A DNA stretch of 64,000 bases from Cupriavidus sp. D384 (lineage in GTDB: Bacteria; Pseudomonadota; Gammaproteobacteria; Burkholderiales; Burkholderiaceae). Each line of letters begins with the position of its first letter. Position 1 is the first letter of the stretch. The DNA is taken from assembly GCF_001652915.1 (NCBI RefSeq), contig NZ_BBQI01000059.1:110575-174574 (forward strand). The letters run 5' to 3'. The translations under genes were made by a program, and so were the position numbers. This document shows, in pieces, positions 8,742 through 24,066 of this stretch. Under the pieces are notes generated by a model, which worked only from the letters and a program-made list of their open reading frames with translations, made no database searches and was not told the origin of the DNA.

Positions 8742-9914
8742 ATGCGCCCAGCCTCGCCGCAGTCGACCCTCGCGTGTCTGCCCGCTTCCCCGGGCCGCCG
8801 CCGCGCCTTGCAGATGCTTGGCGCCGTGACTTCCGCCGCCGTGCTGCCCGCGTTTGCGCAGCCCGCCGGCCAGTTGCTGCGCCGCCAGCTTGTGGTGGGC
8901 CATCTGGTGGACCGCATCGGCCCGCAGGCCGATCAGGCGCGCGATTATCTGGCGGGTGCAAAGGTGATGTTCGATGCCTTCAATGCGTCGCCGGCCAGCA
9001 ACGGCGGTTTGCGCATCGTCCATGTGGTGCGCGACGCCGACGCGTCGAACCCGCGCGCGGCTGTCGCACAGGCCGTGGCGCTGGCCGACAATGAACGCGC
9101 GGAGGTACTGTTCGGGCCCGGTGACAGCCTGCTGCCCACGCTGGCAGGCTCTGCCGACCTGACGCGGCGTGGGGTGCAGATCGTGGCGCCGCTGTCGGGG
9201 TTGACCATGACGGCCGACAACGTGTGGTTCACGCGCGCCGACTACCAGGCGGAGCTTGACGCCGCCGTGCATCAGTTGCGCAGCTACGGGCTGTCGGGCA
9301 TCGCGCTGGCCGTGTCACCCGACTTTGCGGCGGGCACGCTTGGCGTTGGCACGCCATGGCTGGCCCGTCTGGAAAAGGACATCTCGACGCGCGCGGTGGC
9401 ACTGGCCGGCAACTTCGACGACAGCGCAAAGCGCATTGCCGCCGCCCGGCCCGGCGCCGTGATCGTGGCAGGCGACACGCTGGCCTATGGCAGCCTGGGC
9501 CGCGCGCTGGCAGCGCAGAACTGGTATGGCTTCCTGGTGGGACTCTCGGCGGTCAGCCCGTCATCGGCGCGCGAAATCCTGGGTGCCAACTACGCGGGCG
9601 GCATGGTCGTGACGCAGATTGCCCCGGGACCGCAGGAGTCGACGCTGCGTGTGGTGAAGGAGCACGTGGCCCGCATGAAGCAGTATCTCGACGAGCCGCC
9701 CTCACCCGCCACGCTGGCCGGCTATATCGGCGCGGCCTGGCTGGCGCGCTCGGCTGCGGGCATGAAGGGATCGGGCACGGCCGAATTGCGGCGTGCCCTG
9801 CAGGCCCGTATCGACGTGGGCGACTTCACGCTGGACTTTACGCGCGGGCTGCGCGGCTCGCAGTACGTGCAGCTGGCCCCGATTGGCAAGAGCGGCCTGC
9901 CACAGCGCGCCTGA
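8742..9914 (+). CDS. ABC-transporter type periplasmic substrate-binding protein with Tat-like signal
   Basis: A 390-residue periplasmic binding protein of the Leu/Ile/Val (PBP type 1) family. The N-terminus carries a twin-arginine-like signal (GRRRALQMLGAVTSAAVLPAFA near residues 18-40), suggesting Tat export or a Tat-like Sec signal. The body has the two-lobe family pattern: an early VGHLVDRIGPQADQARDYLAGAKVMFDAFNA segment, then VLFGPGDSLLPTLAG and GVQIVAPLSGLTM. No permease or ATPase gene is adjacent, so it is an orphan receptor. It may serve a distant transporter or act as a sensory component. It is divergent from hemN. No clear Shine-Dalgarno precedes the ATG. Confidence 0.85.
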   Translation: MRPASPQSTLACLPASPGRRRALQMLGAVTSAAVLPAFAQPAGQLLRRQLVVGHLVDRIGPQADQARDYLAGAKVMFDAFNASPASNGGLRIVHVVRDADASNPRAAVAQAVALADNERAEVLFGPGDSLLPTLAGSADLTRRGVQIVAPLSGLTMTADNVWFTRADYQAELDAAVHQLRSYGLSGIALAVSPDFAAGTLGVGTPWLARLEKDISTRAVALAGNFDDSAKRIAAARPGAVIVAGDTLAYGSLGRALAAQNWYGFLVGLSAVSPSSAREILGANYAGGMVVTQIAPGPQESTLRVVKEHVARMKQYLDEPPSPATLAGYIGAAWLARSAAGMKGSGTAELRRALQARIDVGDFTLDFTRGLRGSQYVQLAPIGKSGLPQRA

Positions 9915-9947
9915 GCCCGGGCGTCAGTACCTGCCGCAGCGCCGGCG

Positions 9948-11246
9948 TCAGGCGCGCGGCAGCGTGATGCTGACGCGCAGACCGCCTTCGACGCGATTGG
10001 TCAGCTTCAGGTCACCGCCGTGGCGTGCCACGATATCCGCGGCAATCGACAGGCCCATGCCCACGCCGCCGGTGGCGCGGCTGCGCGACGATTCCACGCG
10101 ATAGAACGGCTCCAGCACGCGCGGCAGTTCGGCCGGCGGGATGCCGGGACCGTTGTCGCAAACATCGATCGATACGCGCTCGGGGCTGTCGGTCAGGATG
10201 ATGTGCGCGGCGCCGCCATAGCGATGCGCGTTTTCCACGAGGTTGACCACGGCGCGACGCAGCTCGGTCGGATAGGCCAGCAGCGGTGCCGCCTCTCCAG
10301 ACAGGCGCACGTCCTGGCCGATTTCCTGGGCATCGTCGACCACGGCCTGCAGCAGGGCCAGCACGTCCACGCGCTGGCGCGGGCCGGTGCCGTCGTCGCG
10401 CTCGCGCAGGTAATAGAGCGTGGCATCGATCAGGCCATTCATCTCGGCCAGATCCTGGCGCAGGCGATAGCGCACGTCGTTGTCCTCGATACGTTCGATG
10501 CGCAGGCTCATGCGCGTCAGCGGCGTGCGCAGGTCGTGCGATACCGCTGCCAGAAAGCGCGACTGCTGCGCCAGCTGGGTGCGGATGCGCTGCTGCATCA
10601 GGTTCAGTGCGTGGGTGGCATCGCGGGCTTCGGCGGGGCCGGTGTCCTCGTCCAGCGGCGGGGCATGCACGTCCTGCGCCAGGCGGTTTGCGCCGCTGGC
10701 CAGTTGCTGCACCGGCCGCGCCAGCAGGCGGGCCCCCACCCATGACGCGATCAGGATGGCCGCAAGCTGGAAGATCAGGCCCAGGTGCGGCGGCCAGATG
10801 CCACGGATATGGAACCCCTTCGGCGGTCCCGGCGGACGGCCGAAGGGCGGGCGCTCGCCGAAGGCCTCGGGGCGCAGCGGCGGGCCATCGAAATCGAACG
10901 GCTCATTGCCTCGCATGCCGGGCGGCGGGCCAGGTGGCCGGTCGGACATGAAGACACCTTCGAGCGGATGCGGGGGCGGCCCGTTGGGCAGCAGCTGGCC
11001 CGCTGCCGCGGCATCGGAAGCCGCGCGGCGCATGCGTTCCATGTAGCGTTCCGATCCGGGGCGCGGAAACACGCTCTCGATCACGGTCACGCCCAGCACG
11101 TGCACGGCCAGCATGATGGCGGTCATCACAAAGAACAACCGCATGAACATCGAGTTGAACCGGCGGCGTCGGGCCGGTTCCGCGGCGCGCGCTTCGGGCC
11201 GCATCGCCGAAGCGCCGCCGGCGGATGGCGGGATCGCAGCAGCCAT
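9948..11246 (-). CDS. EnvZ-like sensor histidine kinase
   Basis: Inner-membrane sensor kinase of 432 residues. TM1 spans about residues 35-57 and TM2 about 153-175, enclosing a periplasmic region very rich in Pro, Gly and Arg (about 58-152). A HAMP segment follows. HisKA has the phospho-acceptor in AVSHDLRTPLTR (His237), with the N box NLVENAHRYGG and a G box in DNGPGIPPAEL and GMGLSIAADIVARHGG. It is translated 4 bases after the response regulator stop, so the two form an operon. ATG at 11246 is preferred to a longer frame that would overlap the regulator. The signal is unknown. Confidence 0.93.
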   Translation of the reverse strand: MAAAIPPSAGGASAMRPEARAAEPARRRRFNSMFMRLFFVMTAIMLAVHVLGVTVIESVFPRPGSERYMERMRRAASDAAAAGQLLPNGPPPHPLEGVFMSDRPPGPPPGMRGNEPFDFDGPPLRPEAFGERPPFGRPPGPPKGFHIRGIWPPHLGLIFQLAAILIASWVGARLLARPVQQLASGANRLAQDVHAPPLDEDTGPAEARDATHALNLMQQRIRTQLAQQSRFLAAVSHDLRTPLTRMSLRIERIEDNDVRYRLRQDLAEMNGLIDATLYYLRERDDGTGPRQRVDVLALLQAVVDDAQEIGQDVRLSGEAAPLLAYPTELRRAVVNLVENAHRYGGAAHIILTDSPERVSIDVCDNGPGIPPAELPRVLEPFYRVESSRSRATGGVGMGLSIAADIVARHGGDLKLTNRVEGGLRVSITLPRA

Positions 11247-11250
11247 GCCT

Positions 11251-11982
11251 TCAGTGCTCCACGTTGCCGGTGAAGACGTATCCCTCGCCACGCACGGTGC
11301 GGATCAGCGACGAATCGCGCGGGTCGTCGCGCAGCTTCTGGCGCAGCCGCGATACCAGCAGGTCGATACTGCGGTCGAAGACGTCCAGGTCGCGCCCGCG
11401 TGCATTGTTGATCAGCATCTCGCGGTCGAGCACCCGGTTCGGATTCTCGATGAAGGTCAGCAGCAGCCGGAATTCTGCGTTGGACAGTGGCACCACTGTC
11501 TCCTCGGCATCGACCAGTTGACGCAGCGTGGCATTCAGGCGCCAGCAGCCAAAGCGCATCTCGTGCCCCGCCGTGGCCGGCGTCGTGCGTCGCACCTCGC
11601 CGCGACTGCGCCGCAGCACGGTGTGGATGCGGGCCACCAGCTCGCGCATTTCGAACGGCTTGGTCACGTAGTCGTCCGCACCCACCTCCAGGCCCACCAC
11701 GCGGTCGGCCAGCTCGGCACGGGCGGTCAGCATGATCACGGGCAGGTTGCTCTGCTCGCGGATCTCGCGGCAGAGCGTCAGGCCGTTCTCGCCGGGCAGC
11801 GAAAGGTCCAGGATCACCAGATCGTATTCCTGCCGGCCCATTGCCGCGCGCATTGCCGCGCCGCCTTCCGCGCCCGCCGCCTCCATGCCGAACGTGGCCA
11901 GGTATTCGGCCAGCATGGAACGGATCTGGGGATCGTCATCGACGATCAGCAGACGAATGGGCAGGTTGGGCGACAGGTCCAT
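11251..11982 (-). CDS. OmpR-family response regulator
   Basis: A 243-residue two-component regulator. The receiver domain (about 9-125) has the acidic pair at 15-16, phospho-acceptor Asp59 in LVILDLSLPG, and the conserved Lys in DDYVTKPFEMRELVARI. A winged-helix DNA-binding domain (about 140-238) follows with LSNAEFRLLLTFIENPNRVLDREML and VSRLRQKLRDDPRDSSLIRTVRGEGYVF. It is first in the operon with the sensor kinase. A 16-base near-palindrome 78 bases upstream overlaps a plausible -35 region and could be an autoregulatory operator. Confidence 0.95.
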   Translation of the reverse strand: MDLSPNLPIRLLIVDDDPQIRSMLAEYLATFGMEAAGAEGGAAMRAAMGRQEYDLVILDLSLPGENGLTLCREIREQSNLPVIMLTARAELADRVVGLEVGADDYVTKPFEMRELVARIHTVLRRSRGEVRRTTPATAGHEMRFGCWRLNATLRQLVDAEETVVPLSNAEFRLLLTFIENPNRVLDREMLINNARGRDLDVFDRSIDLLVSRLRQKLRDDPRDSSLIRTVRGEGYVFTGNVEH

Positions 11983-12335
11983 GGGGAAAAAGTGAGAAAT
12001 ACGCGGGACATCCGAGCGGCCAATGTACCAGCCGGGAGATTACAGGCGATGCCCGCTTTGTATCAATTTTGATACGTGCAGCGAGGCGCACAAGACCGGT
12101 GGGCAGGGCACTTTTGCAGAGCTGGCGCCGTGCAAGGACCCGGGCAGAAAAATACGCCCCCGGTGCTGCCGCATCCGGGAGCGTTCAACAGGGAAGAAGC
12201 CGGGCTCGCATGCGCCCAGCCACACCGCAGCCGAAGGGCGGGCGCGGTGCGTCGCAGGAACGTCCGAGAGACGTTTCCACGCGCCGCCAATCCTAGTGAG
12301 CGCGTGCCCATGTGTCTTGTCAGCCTTGTATCAAG
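11983..12335. other. Gene-free region upstream of the two-component operon
   Basis: About 350 bases between the response regulator start and the rep stop codon. It holds the near-palindrome at 12060-12075 and a single half-site GTATCAA at 12326-12332. The rest is GC-rich, with no supported ORF or RNA. Confidence 0.55.
12060..12075. promoter_or_regulatory. Inverted-repeat operator candidate upstream of the response regulator
   Basis: GTATCAATTTTGATAC consists of perfect 7-bp arms GTATCAA/TTGATAC around a TT centre. On the minus strand its inner TTGATA could serve as a -35 with TAATCT 18 bases downstream as a -10, so a bound factor would sit on the promoter. Confidence 0.5.
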
Positions 12336-14423
<2,088 letters not shown>

Positions 14424-14706
14424 GAGGCAGGGGGAACGTGGCAGGCGGGATGGCTCAACGCGCACCTGAGGGGCTGCGCGCCAAAGGCGTCGATGTTAAC
14501 ACGCGCCTCAGGCCCGCAAGGGCGTGTCAGGCGGCGTCCGACAAGAGGCGTTTCAGGCTGGTAACAATCGTAAGGCAGCGGATCCCGGGGCATGGAGCTT
14601 GCCTCCTATCGGGCAGGACCGCACGGGTCTTGCGCGTGGCGCGACCGGTTCGGGACAGATCTACAAATCGGAAACGATGATCTCGATGACAACAAAGGAG
14701 CCAATC

Positions 14707-14931
14707 ATGAAGACGCTTCGCACCCTTTCGAAAGTTGCCCTGATCGGCGTGACGCTGGTGGGTTTTGCCGGCTGCGCGGACATGACCCCGAAGCAGCGGA
14801 ACACGGCCATCGGCGCGGGCGCCGGTGCGCTTGGCGGCGCCGTACTGACCGACGGCAGTGCGCTGGGTACGCTGGGCGGTGCGGCTGTGGGCGGTGTGGT
14901 CGGTAATGTCGTGACGAAGGACCGCCGCTAA
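14707..14931 (+). CDS. Small glycine-zipper lipoprotein (OsmB/SlyB-like)
   Basis: A 74-residue lipoprotein. A hydrophobic signal ends in the lipobox GFAGC (Cys near 22). It is followed by MTPKQRNTAIGAGAGALGGAVL and a second GTLGGAAVGGVVGNVV stretch, a glycine-zipper helical hairpin typical of envelope stress lipoproteins. AAAGGAG at 14694-14700 fixes the start; longer in-frame starts upstream are not needed. It is probably outer-membrane anchored. It is monocistronic, lying between rep (divergent) and the glycine riboswitch. Confidence 0.85.
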   Translation: MKTLRTLSKVALIGVTLVGFAGCADMTPKQRNTAIGAGAGALGGAVLTDGSALGTLGGAAVGGVVGNVVTKDRR

Positions 14932-15029
14932 CCGGCCGGCAAACTGGTTCCAAATCCCGGGGGCGTGGCCGGTGGCCGGCGTCAGGCTTGCGTTTGACAA
15001 AGGCAGACCGGTCCCGTACATTCTCGCGC

Positions 15030-15258
15030 ATCCGGCCGGGAGAGCGCGCAGCGACTGCGCCGCCGAAGGGGAACTACCCAAAAACTCTCAGGCACCATGG
15101 ACCGACCGGATCGGCATGCAACATGCACACGATGCATGCCGCACTCTGGAGAGCGACATCCGCCACTGCCCTGACGCAGGGTGAGCATGTCCACCGAAGG
15201 GGCGCACGGAGCGGCGGCACGCCGAAGCTTCGTAATCTCTCAGGTATCGAGGACAGAG
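15030..15258 (+). promoter_or_regulatory. Tandem glycine riboswitch, two aptamers
   Basis: Two glycine aptamers in the leader of gcvT. Aptamer 1 spans about 15030-15111 and is closed by ATCCGG/CCGGAT. It has GGGAGAGCGC, then GCCGAAGGGG, then ACTCTCAGGCACCATGGACCG. Aptamer 2 spans about 15143-15258 and is closed by CTCTG/CAGAG, with GGAGAGCGAC, ACCGAAGGGG and ATCTCTCAGGTATCGAGGACAG. These are the conserved glycine-aptamer cores. The short linker between the two is normal for the class. It is expected to turn on glycine cleavage when glycine is abundant. The expression platform follows immediately. Confidence 0.95.
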
Positions 15259-15326
15259 GGGTCATCCGCCGCAGCGGATTGGACGCACATTGGTGCGCCG
15301 ATCGTTGCGGCGGATGACCCTTTTTT
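15259..15326 (+). terminator. Glycine riboswitch expression platform: terminator with competing hairpin
   Basis: A perfect 15-bp stem (15259-15273 with 15306-15320) is followed by T6, a strong intrinsic terminator 28 bases before the gcvT start codon. Its 5' arm can instead form a local hairpin ATCCGC-CGCA-GCGGAT (15264-15279). The two folds exclude each other, so the local hairpin is a plausible antiterminator. The 5' arm begins directly after the closing stem of aptamer 2. Confidence 0.85.
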
Positions 15327-15354
15327 CGTTTTCGAACCGCCCCCGAGGATTTCC

Positions 15355-16482
15355 ATGACGCTCCAGGCCACGCCCCTCAACGCTATCCACCGCGCCCTTG
15401 GCGCCCGCATGGTCGACTTTGGCGGCTGGGACATGCCGGTCAACTACGGGTCGCAGATCGAGGAACACAACGCAGTGCGTGCCGATGCCGGCATGTTCGA
15501 CGTGTCGCACATGTGCGTGGTCGACCTGCACGGCGCCCAGACGCGCGCCTTCCTGCGCGGCCTGCTGGCCAACAACGTCGACAAGCTGCAGACGCCGGGC
15601 AAGGCGTTGTATTCCTGCATGCTCGATGACAAGGGCGGCGTCATCGACGACCTGATCGTCTACTTCTTTGCCGAGGACTATTTCCGCCTGGTGGTGAACG
15701 CCAGCACGGCCATCGGCGACATCGAATGGATCCAGTCGCGCAACGCGGCCACCGGCAGCGGCGTGACGATTACGCCGCGTCGTGGCGACGTTGCGCCGGC
15801 CAGCGCCGGCAAGCTGGCCATCGTGGCCGTGCAGGGCCCCAACGCGCGCGCCAAGGTCTACCAGGCTTTCCCGTCCACCCAGCCCGCCGACGCCCTCAAG
15901 CCGTTCAACGCACTCGTCGTCCAGGACCCCGAAATGGGCGAGCTGATGATTGCCCGCACCGGGTACACCGGCGAAGACGGCTTCGAACTGGTGGTGCCGG
16001 CCGAGAACGTTGCCGGCATCTGGGAAAAACTGTCCGCGGCGGGCGTGCGCCCGGCTGGCCTGGGCGCGCGCGACACGCTGCGCCTGGAAGCCGGCATGAA
16101 CCTGTACGGCCAGGACATGGACATCAACACATCGCCGCTCGACGCCGGCCTGGCCTGGACGGTGGACCTGCAAAGCGAGCGCGACTTCACCGGCAAGCAG
16201 GCCCTGGTGGCCGGCGGCCAGAAACAGACCTTCGCGGGCCTGATCCTGCGCGACAAGGGCGGCGTGCTGCGTGCGCACCAGAAGGTGATCACCGCCGCCG
16301 GCAATGGCGAAATCACCAGCGGCACGTTCAGCCCGAGCCTGCAGTTGTCGATCGCGTTTGCCCGCCTGCCCAAGGACGTGGCGCCCGGCACCGACGTCCA
16401 GGTCGAGATTCGTGACCGCAAACTGACCGCGACTGTGGTTAAACTGCCGTTTGTGCGTAATGGCAAGGCACTCGTGAGCTGA
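15355..16482 (+). CDS. gcvT: Glycine cleavage system T protein (aminomethyltransferase)
   Basis: Transfers the methylene group from the aminomethyl-lipoyl H protein to tetrahydrofolate, releasing ammonia. It has 375 residues, normal for the family. [31 protein letters not shown] and AGMFDVSHM form the N-terminal folate-binding region. [13 protein letters not shown] and the block around [21 protein letters not shown] carry conserved folate and catalytic residues. The start at 15355 follows GAGG by about 8 bases and lies after the riboswitch terminator; a longer frame upstream would translate the riboswitch and is rejected. First gene of gcvT-gcvH-gcvP. Confidence 0.98.
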   Translation: MTLQATPLNAIHRALGARMVDFGGWDMPVNYGSQIEEHNAVRADAGMFDVSHMCVVDLHGAQTRAFLRGLLANNVDKLQTPGKALYSCMLDDKGGVIDDLIVYFFAEDYFRLVVNASTAIGDIEWIQSRNAATGSGVTITPRRGDVAPASAGKLAIVAVQGPNARAKVYQAFPSTQPADALKPFNALVVQDPEMGELMIARTGYTGEDGFELVVPAENVAGIWEKLSAAGVRPAGLGARDTLRLEAGMNLYGQDMDINTSPLDAGLAWTVDLQSERDFTGKQALVAGGQKQTFAGLILRDKGGVLRAHQKVITAAGNGEITSGTFSPSLQLSIAFARLPKDVAPGTDVQVEIRDRKLTATVVKLPFVRNGKALVS

Positions 16483-16596
16483 GGCATCGCCCGGCTTCAC
16501 ATCAAACGGTCGCCCCTCCACCCGTCCGCTCGAGCCCAACCTGCTGCGGACCTGGGTGAATGAAACAAGAAACAAACTGTATTGACGGAGAACCTC

Positions 16597-16977
16597 ATGA
16601 ACTTCCCCGCTGACCTGAAGTACACCGAATCGCACGAGTGGGTGCGCGTCGAAGCCGACGGCACGCTGACGATCGGCATTACCGACCACGCACAGGATGC
16701 CCTGGGCGACATCGTCTTCCTGGAACTGCCCGAAGTCGGCAAGTCGGTTGGTGCCGGCGACGCCCTGGCCGTGGTCGAGTCCGTCAAGGCGGCCTCCGAC
16801 ATCTACGCCCCGGTGGCTGGCGAAGTGATCGCCGTCAACGACGCCGCCTCGGCATCGCCGGAATCGGTCAACGCCAACGCCTTCGACGCCTGGCTGTTCA
16901 AGCTGAAGCCGGCCAACGCCGACGACGTGAACGGCCTGATGAACGCCGACGCCTACAAGGCCAGCGTCGGCGCCTGA
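16597..16977 (+). CDS. gcvH: Glycine cleavage system H protein
   Basis: The lipoylated shuttle protein of the glycine cleavage complex, 126 residues. The lipoyl site is Lys64 in [10 protein letters not shown], within the classic hammerhead-fold context [10 protein letters not shown]...[27 protein letters not shown] lies 5-7 bases before ATG at 16597. It is 114 bases downstream of gcvT and 78 bases upstream of gcvP, in one operon. Confidence 0.98.
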   Translation: MNFPADLKYTESHEWVRVEADGTLTIGITDHAQDALGDIVFLELPEVGKSVGAGDALAVVESVKAASDIYAPVAGEVIAVNDAASASPESVNANAFDAWLFKLKPANADDVNGLMNADAYKASVGA

Positions 16978-17055
16978 TCGCGCTGACTGTTTGATGCCGC
17001 GCGCGGCGGCCAGGCTGACCACCTGCCCGCCGCCCGCTCCCCGAGATTCCTTGCC

Positions 17056-19980
<2,925 letters not shown>

Positions 19981-20089
19981 GTGCCCGGCCCGTCAGGCGG
20001 CGTCCGATACACGCGGATGCCGCCAACGGGCTATGCTCGGGAAAGCGGGCGCCGGCGTCCGGCGCCGCCCTTGAGCGGAGGCCTCATTC

Positions 20090-20635
20090 ATGTGGAATCT
20101 CAGCGCGCCCTGGTGGGAATTCGTCCTGCGCGGACTGATCGTCTATGGCGCAATTCTGGTGCTGATGCGCATTTCGGGGCGGCGGCAGATCGGGCAGCTC
20201 ACGCCGTTCGACCTGGTTCTGCTGCTGATCATCTCGAATGCGGTGCAGAACGCGATGAACGCCGGCGACAACTCGGTGCTGGCCGGCCTGATTCTGGCGG
20301 CCACGTTGTTCGCGGCCGACTCGCTGCTTGGGTATGTGACGTGGCGCAGCCGGCCGGTGGAGATGCTTGTCGACGGCCGCCCGCAGATCGTGATTCACCA
20401 GGGCGAGGTCTTTGAGGAAGTCATGCGCCGCGAACGCATCAGCACGCACGAACTGCACAAGGTCTTGCGCCGCAATGGCTGCGCCCGCGTGGAAGACGTG
20501 CATTTCGCGATTCTCGAGACGGACGGCTCCATCAGCGTGAAGATGAAGGAGCACGCCCCCGACGCTTCCGATTCCGCCGTGCCCGGCGCACTATGGCGTC
20601 ATCCGGGGCGTTCCGATCAGGACAAGCCGGCCTAG
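20090..20635 (+). CDS. DUF421 family membrane protein (YetF/YcaP-like)
   Basis: A 181-residue inner-membrane protein. Two or three hydrophobic segments lie in about the first 85 residues ([51 protein letters not shown]). They are followed by a cytoplasmic domain starting at [18 protein letters not shown], containing [17 protein letters not shown] and [14 protein letters not shown]. These are the diagnostic DUF421 blocks ([15 protein letters not shown] near 26-40). GGAGG precedes the ATG by about 7 bases. The molecular function of the family is not established. It lies between gcvP and sdaA and may be co-transcribed with them. Confidence 0.9.
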   Translation: MWNLSAPWWEFVLRGLIVYGAILVLMRISGRRQIGQLTPFDLVLLLIISNAVQNAMNAGDNSVLAGLILAATLFAADSLLGYVTWRSRPVEMLVDGRPQIVIHQGEVFEEVMRRERISTHELHKVLRRNGCARVEDVHFAILETDGSISVKMKEHAPDASDSAVPGALWRHPGRSDQDKPA

Positions 20636-20691
20636 CGGCCAATGGTCCACGGACTTCATGGGCCCGCACCGGTAACAACTGGAGTTCAGCC

Positions 20692-22068
<1,377 letters not shown>

Positions 22069-22145
22069 TGCGGTGGATTCCGGTTGCCGGCGCGCGCCGG
22101 CGACGTATCATGGAAGCACTTCCGGTTTGCCAGAAAAAGACTGCC

Positions 22146-22892
22146 ATGCAGACCTTTCACCAGCTGTTCGACGAAACATCGTCCACTTTCACCTACCTGC
22201 TGATCGACGCCGACACGCACGAGGCCGTGCTGATCGACCCCGTCGATCGCCAGTACGCGCGCGATCTTGCGCTGCTGGAGCAGACAGGCGCCAGGCTTGT
22301 CTGGGTGGTGGAAACCCACGCGCACGCCGACCACATCACGTCGGCCGGCCACCTAGCCCAGCTGACGGGCGCCAGTACGGCGGCGCCCTCGGGCTGCGAC
22401 ATCAAGCCTGCGCTGAAACAACTGATCGATGGGGATACGATTCCGTTCGGTCGCCAGGTGCTGCGCGCGATCCACACGCCCGGCCATACCGCCGGCAGCA
22501 TGAGCTATCTGTGGGAGGAGTCATCGCCCGAGGGCGCGACCCGGCGCATCTTCACCGGCGACGCGCTGCTGATCGACGGCTGTGGCCGCACCGATTTCCA
22601 GTCGGGCGACGCCGGCACGCTGTTCGACAGCCTGACGCAGAAGCTTTTCCGCCTGCCCGACGACACGCGCGTCTTTCCCGCGCACGACTACAAGGGCCGC
22701 ACCGAATCGACGATCGGCCACGAGCGCGCCACCAACAGCCGGGTGGCCGGCCGCACACGCGACGAGTTCATCGTGATGATGCGCAGCCTGAACCTGCCAC
22801 GGCCCAAGCTGATCGACATCGCCGTCCCGGCCAACCAGCAGCTTGGGCTGGCGACCGGCCGCGACGGGGAGAGCGTGCCGCACGGCATCTAG
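22146..22892 (+). CDS. Persulfide dioxygenase, ETHE1-like metallo-beta-lactamase fold
   Basis: A 248-residue MBL-fold non-heme iron enzyme expected to oxidise glutathione persulfide to sulfite. Metal-ligand motifs are [14 protein letters not shown] (near 55-68), [10 protein letters not shown] and [19 protein letters not shown], with [15 protein letters not shown] following. GCGRTDFQ is characteristic of ETHE1-type persulfide dioxygenases rather than glyoxalase II. ATG at 22146 is used; the reading frame extends upstream into sdaA but without family similarity. It lies 77 bases after sdaA and could be transcribed with it. No rhodanese or sulfide:quinone oxidoreductase gene is nearby. Confidence 0.9.
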   Translation: MQTFHQLFDETSSTFTYLLIDADTHEAVLIDPVDRQYARDLALLEQTGARLVWVVETHAHADHITSAGHLAQLTGASTAAPSGCDIKPALKQLIDGDTIPFGRQVLRAIHTPGHTAGSMSYLWEESSPEGATRRIFTGDALLIDGCGRTDFQSGDAGTLFDSLTQKLFRLPDDTRVFPAHDYKGRTESTIGHERATNSRVAGRTRDEFIVMMRSLNLPRPKLIDIAVPANQQLGLATGRDGESVPHGI

Positions 22893-22950
22893 GGCGGGCC
22901 GCTTTCGGCACGCCTGCCCGCCGCCGCCCTGCGTCAGCCCGGGCGGCGCT

Positions 22951-24066
22951 TCAGGATTCCCACAACTCGCAAGTGCGGCGCACCGTGTCGCGCAAGCTGT
23001 GCGCCTCGTCGTTCACCGTACGTACCAGGCGTGCGTCGGTGTCGCGTGCCGCCGCCTGGGCGCGGATATTTGCCAAGGCCTGGAGCGACCCCAGCGCCTC
23101 GGCGTGCGGCTCCAGCGCATCGCAGATCGACAGGATATGGTCCGCGATCGGCATCCGCGTGAGTTCGTTCGGATGCACATACTCGCCTTCCAGGCCGAAA
23201 CGGCAAGCCTGGAAGCGGTTGAACGTGTACACCAGGTAGTCGTCTTCCTGCGGCATGAACGGCCGCGACAGCAACAGGTAGCGCGCCAGCGCCTGGATAT
23301 AGGCGGCAATATCGCAGGCGCGCTGCACGGTCAGCGGGGTGTCCATCACGCGCACTTCGATCGTGCCGAACTCCGGCTTGGGACGGATATCCCAGTAGAA
23401 GTCCTTCATGCTCTCGATCACGCCGGTGGCGCGCATCTTGTCGAAATACGCCCTGAAGCCGTCCCAGGTCAGCACATGTGGGGCGCGGCCGCTCATCGGA
23501 AACGCCGCCACCGAATTCAGGCGCGCCGACGCAAAGCCGGTATCCACGCCCTGCACGTAAGGCGAAGACGCGGCCAGCGCAATAAAGTGCGGCACGTAGC
23601 GCCCGATGGCGTGAAGCAGGAACAGCGATTCGTCCGCGCTCGGGCAGCCGATGTGGACGTGCTGGCCAAACACGGTGAACTGCTTCGCCAGGTAGCCGTA
23701 GAGCTCGGAAATGTACTGGTAGCGCGGCGAGTTCGAAATCGTGCGCTCCGACCAGACCTGGAACGGATGCGTACCGCCGCCGCAGATGCCAAGGTTCAGC
23801 CCGCGCGACGCATTGACCATCAGGTCACGCATCACGGTCAGCTCCTCCAGCGCCTGCGCGTAGTTGCGGCAGATGCCCGTGCTGATCTCGATCATCGACG
23901 GGCTGATTTCCGGCTTGATATCGCCAGCGTGCTGCGCGCCTTTCAGCGCGCGGAGCAGGTCTGGCGCAAACGGCGCCAGGTCATAGTCGTGCCGGTTGAC
24001 AAGCTGCAGCTCCAGCTCGACGCCAAAGGTCAGGGCATCGGAATGCTTGAACGGTTCGAGCGACAT
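22951..24066 (-). CDS. ybdK: YbdK-family carboxylate-amine ligase (glutamate-cysteine ligase type 2-like)
   Basis: A 371-residue GCS2-family ATP-grasp-like ligase with weak gamma-glutamyl-cysteine ligase activity known in E. coli YbdK. Conserved features are the N-terminal [101 protein letters not shown] and [15 protein letters not shown]. Its ATG overlaps the antiporter stop by 1 base (TGATG), so the two are translationally coupled. The physiological substrate is not established. Confidence 0.93.
   Translation of the reverse strand: MSLEPFKHSDALTFGVELELQLVNRHDYDLAPFAPDLLRALKGAQHAGDIKPEISPSMIEISTGICRNYAQALEELTVMRDLMVNASRGLNLGICGGGTHPFQVWSERTISNSPRYQYISELYGYLAKQFTVFGQHVHIGCPSADESLFLLHAIGRYVPHFIALAASSPYVQGVDTGFASARLNSVAAFPMSGRAPHVLTWDGFRAYFDKMRATGVIESMKDFYWDIRPKPEFGTIEVRVMDTPLTVQRACDIAAYIQALARYLLLSRPFMPQEDDYLVYTFNRFQACRFGLEGEYVHPNELTRMPIADHILSICDALEPHAEALGSLQALANIRAQAAARDTDARLVRTVNDEAHSLRDTVRRTCELWES

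Noticed and set aside
15181..15354. An N-terminal extension of gcvT through the riboswitch
   Set aside because: It would translate the second aptamer and terminator; the family N-terminus and Shine-Dalgarno fit ATG at 15355.
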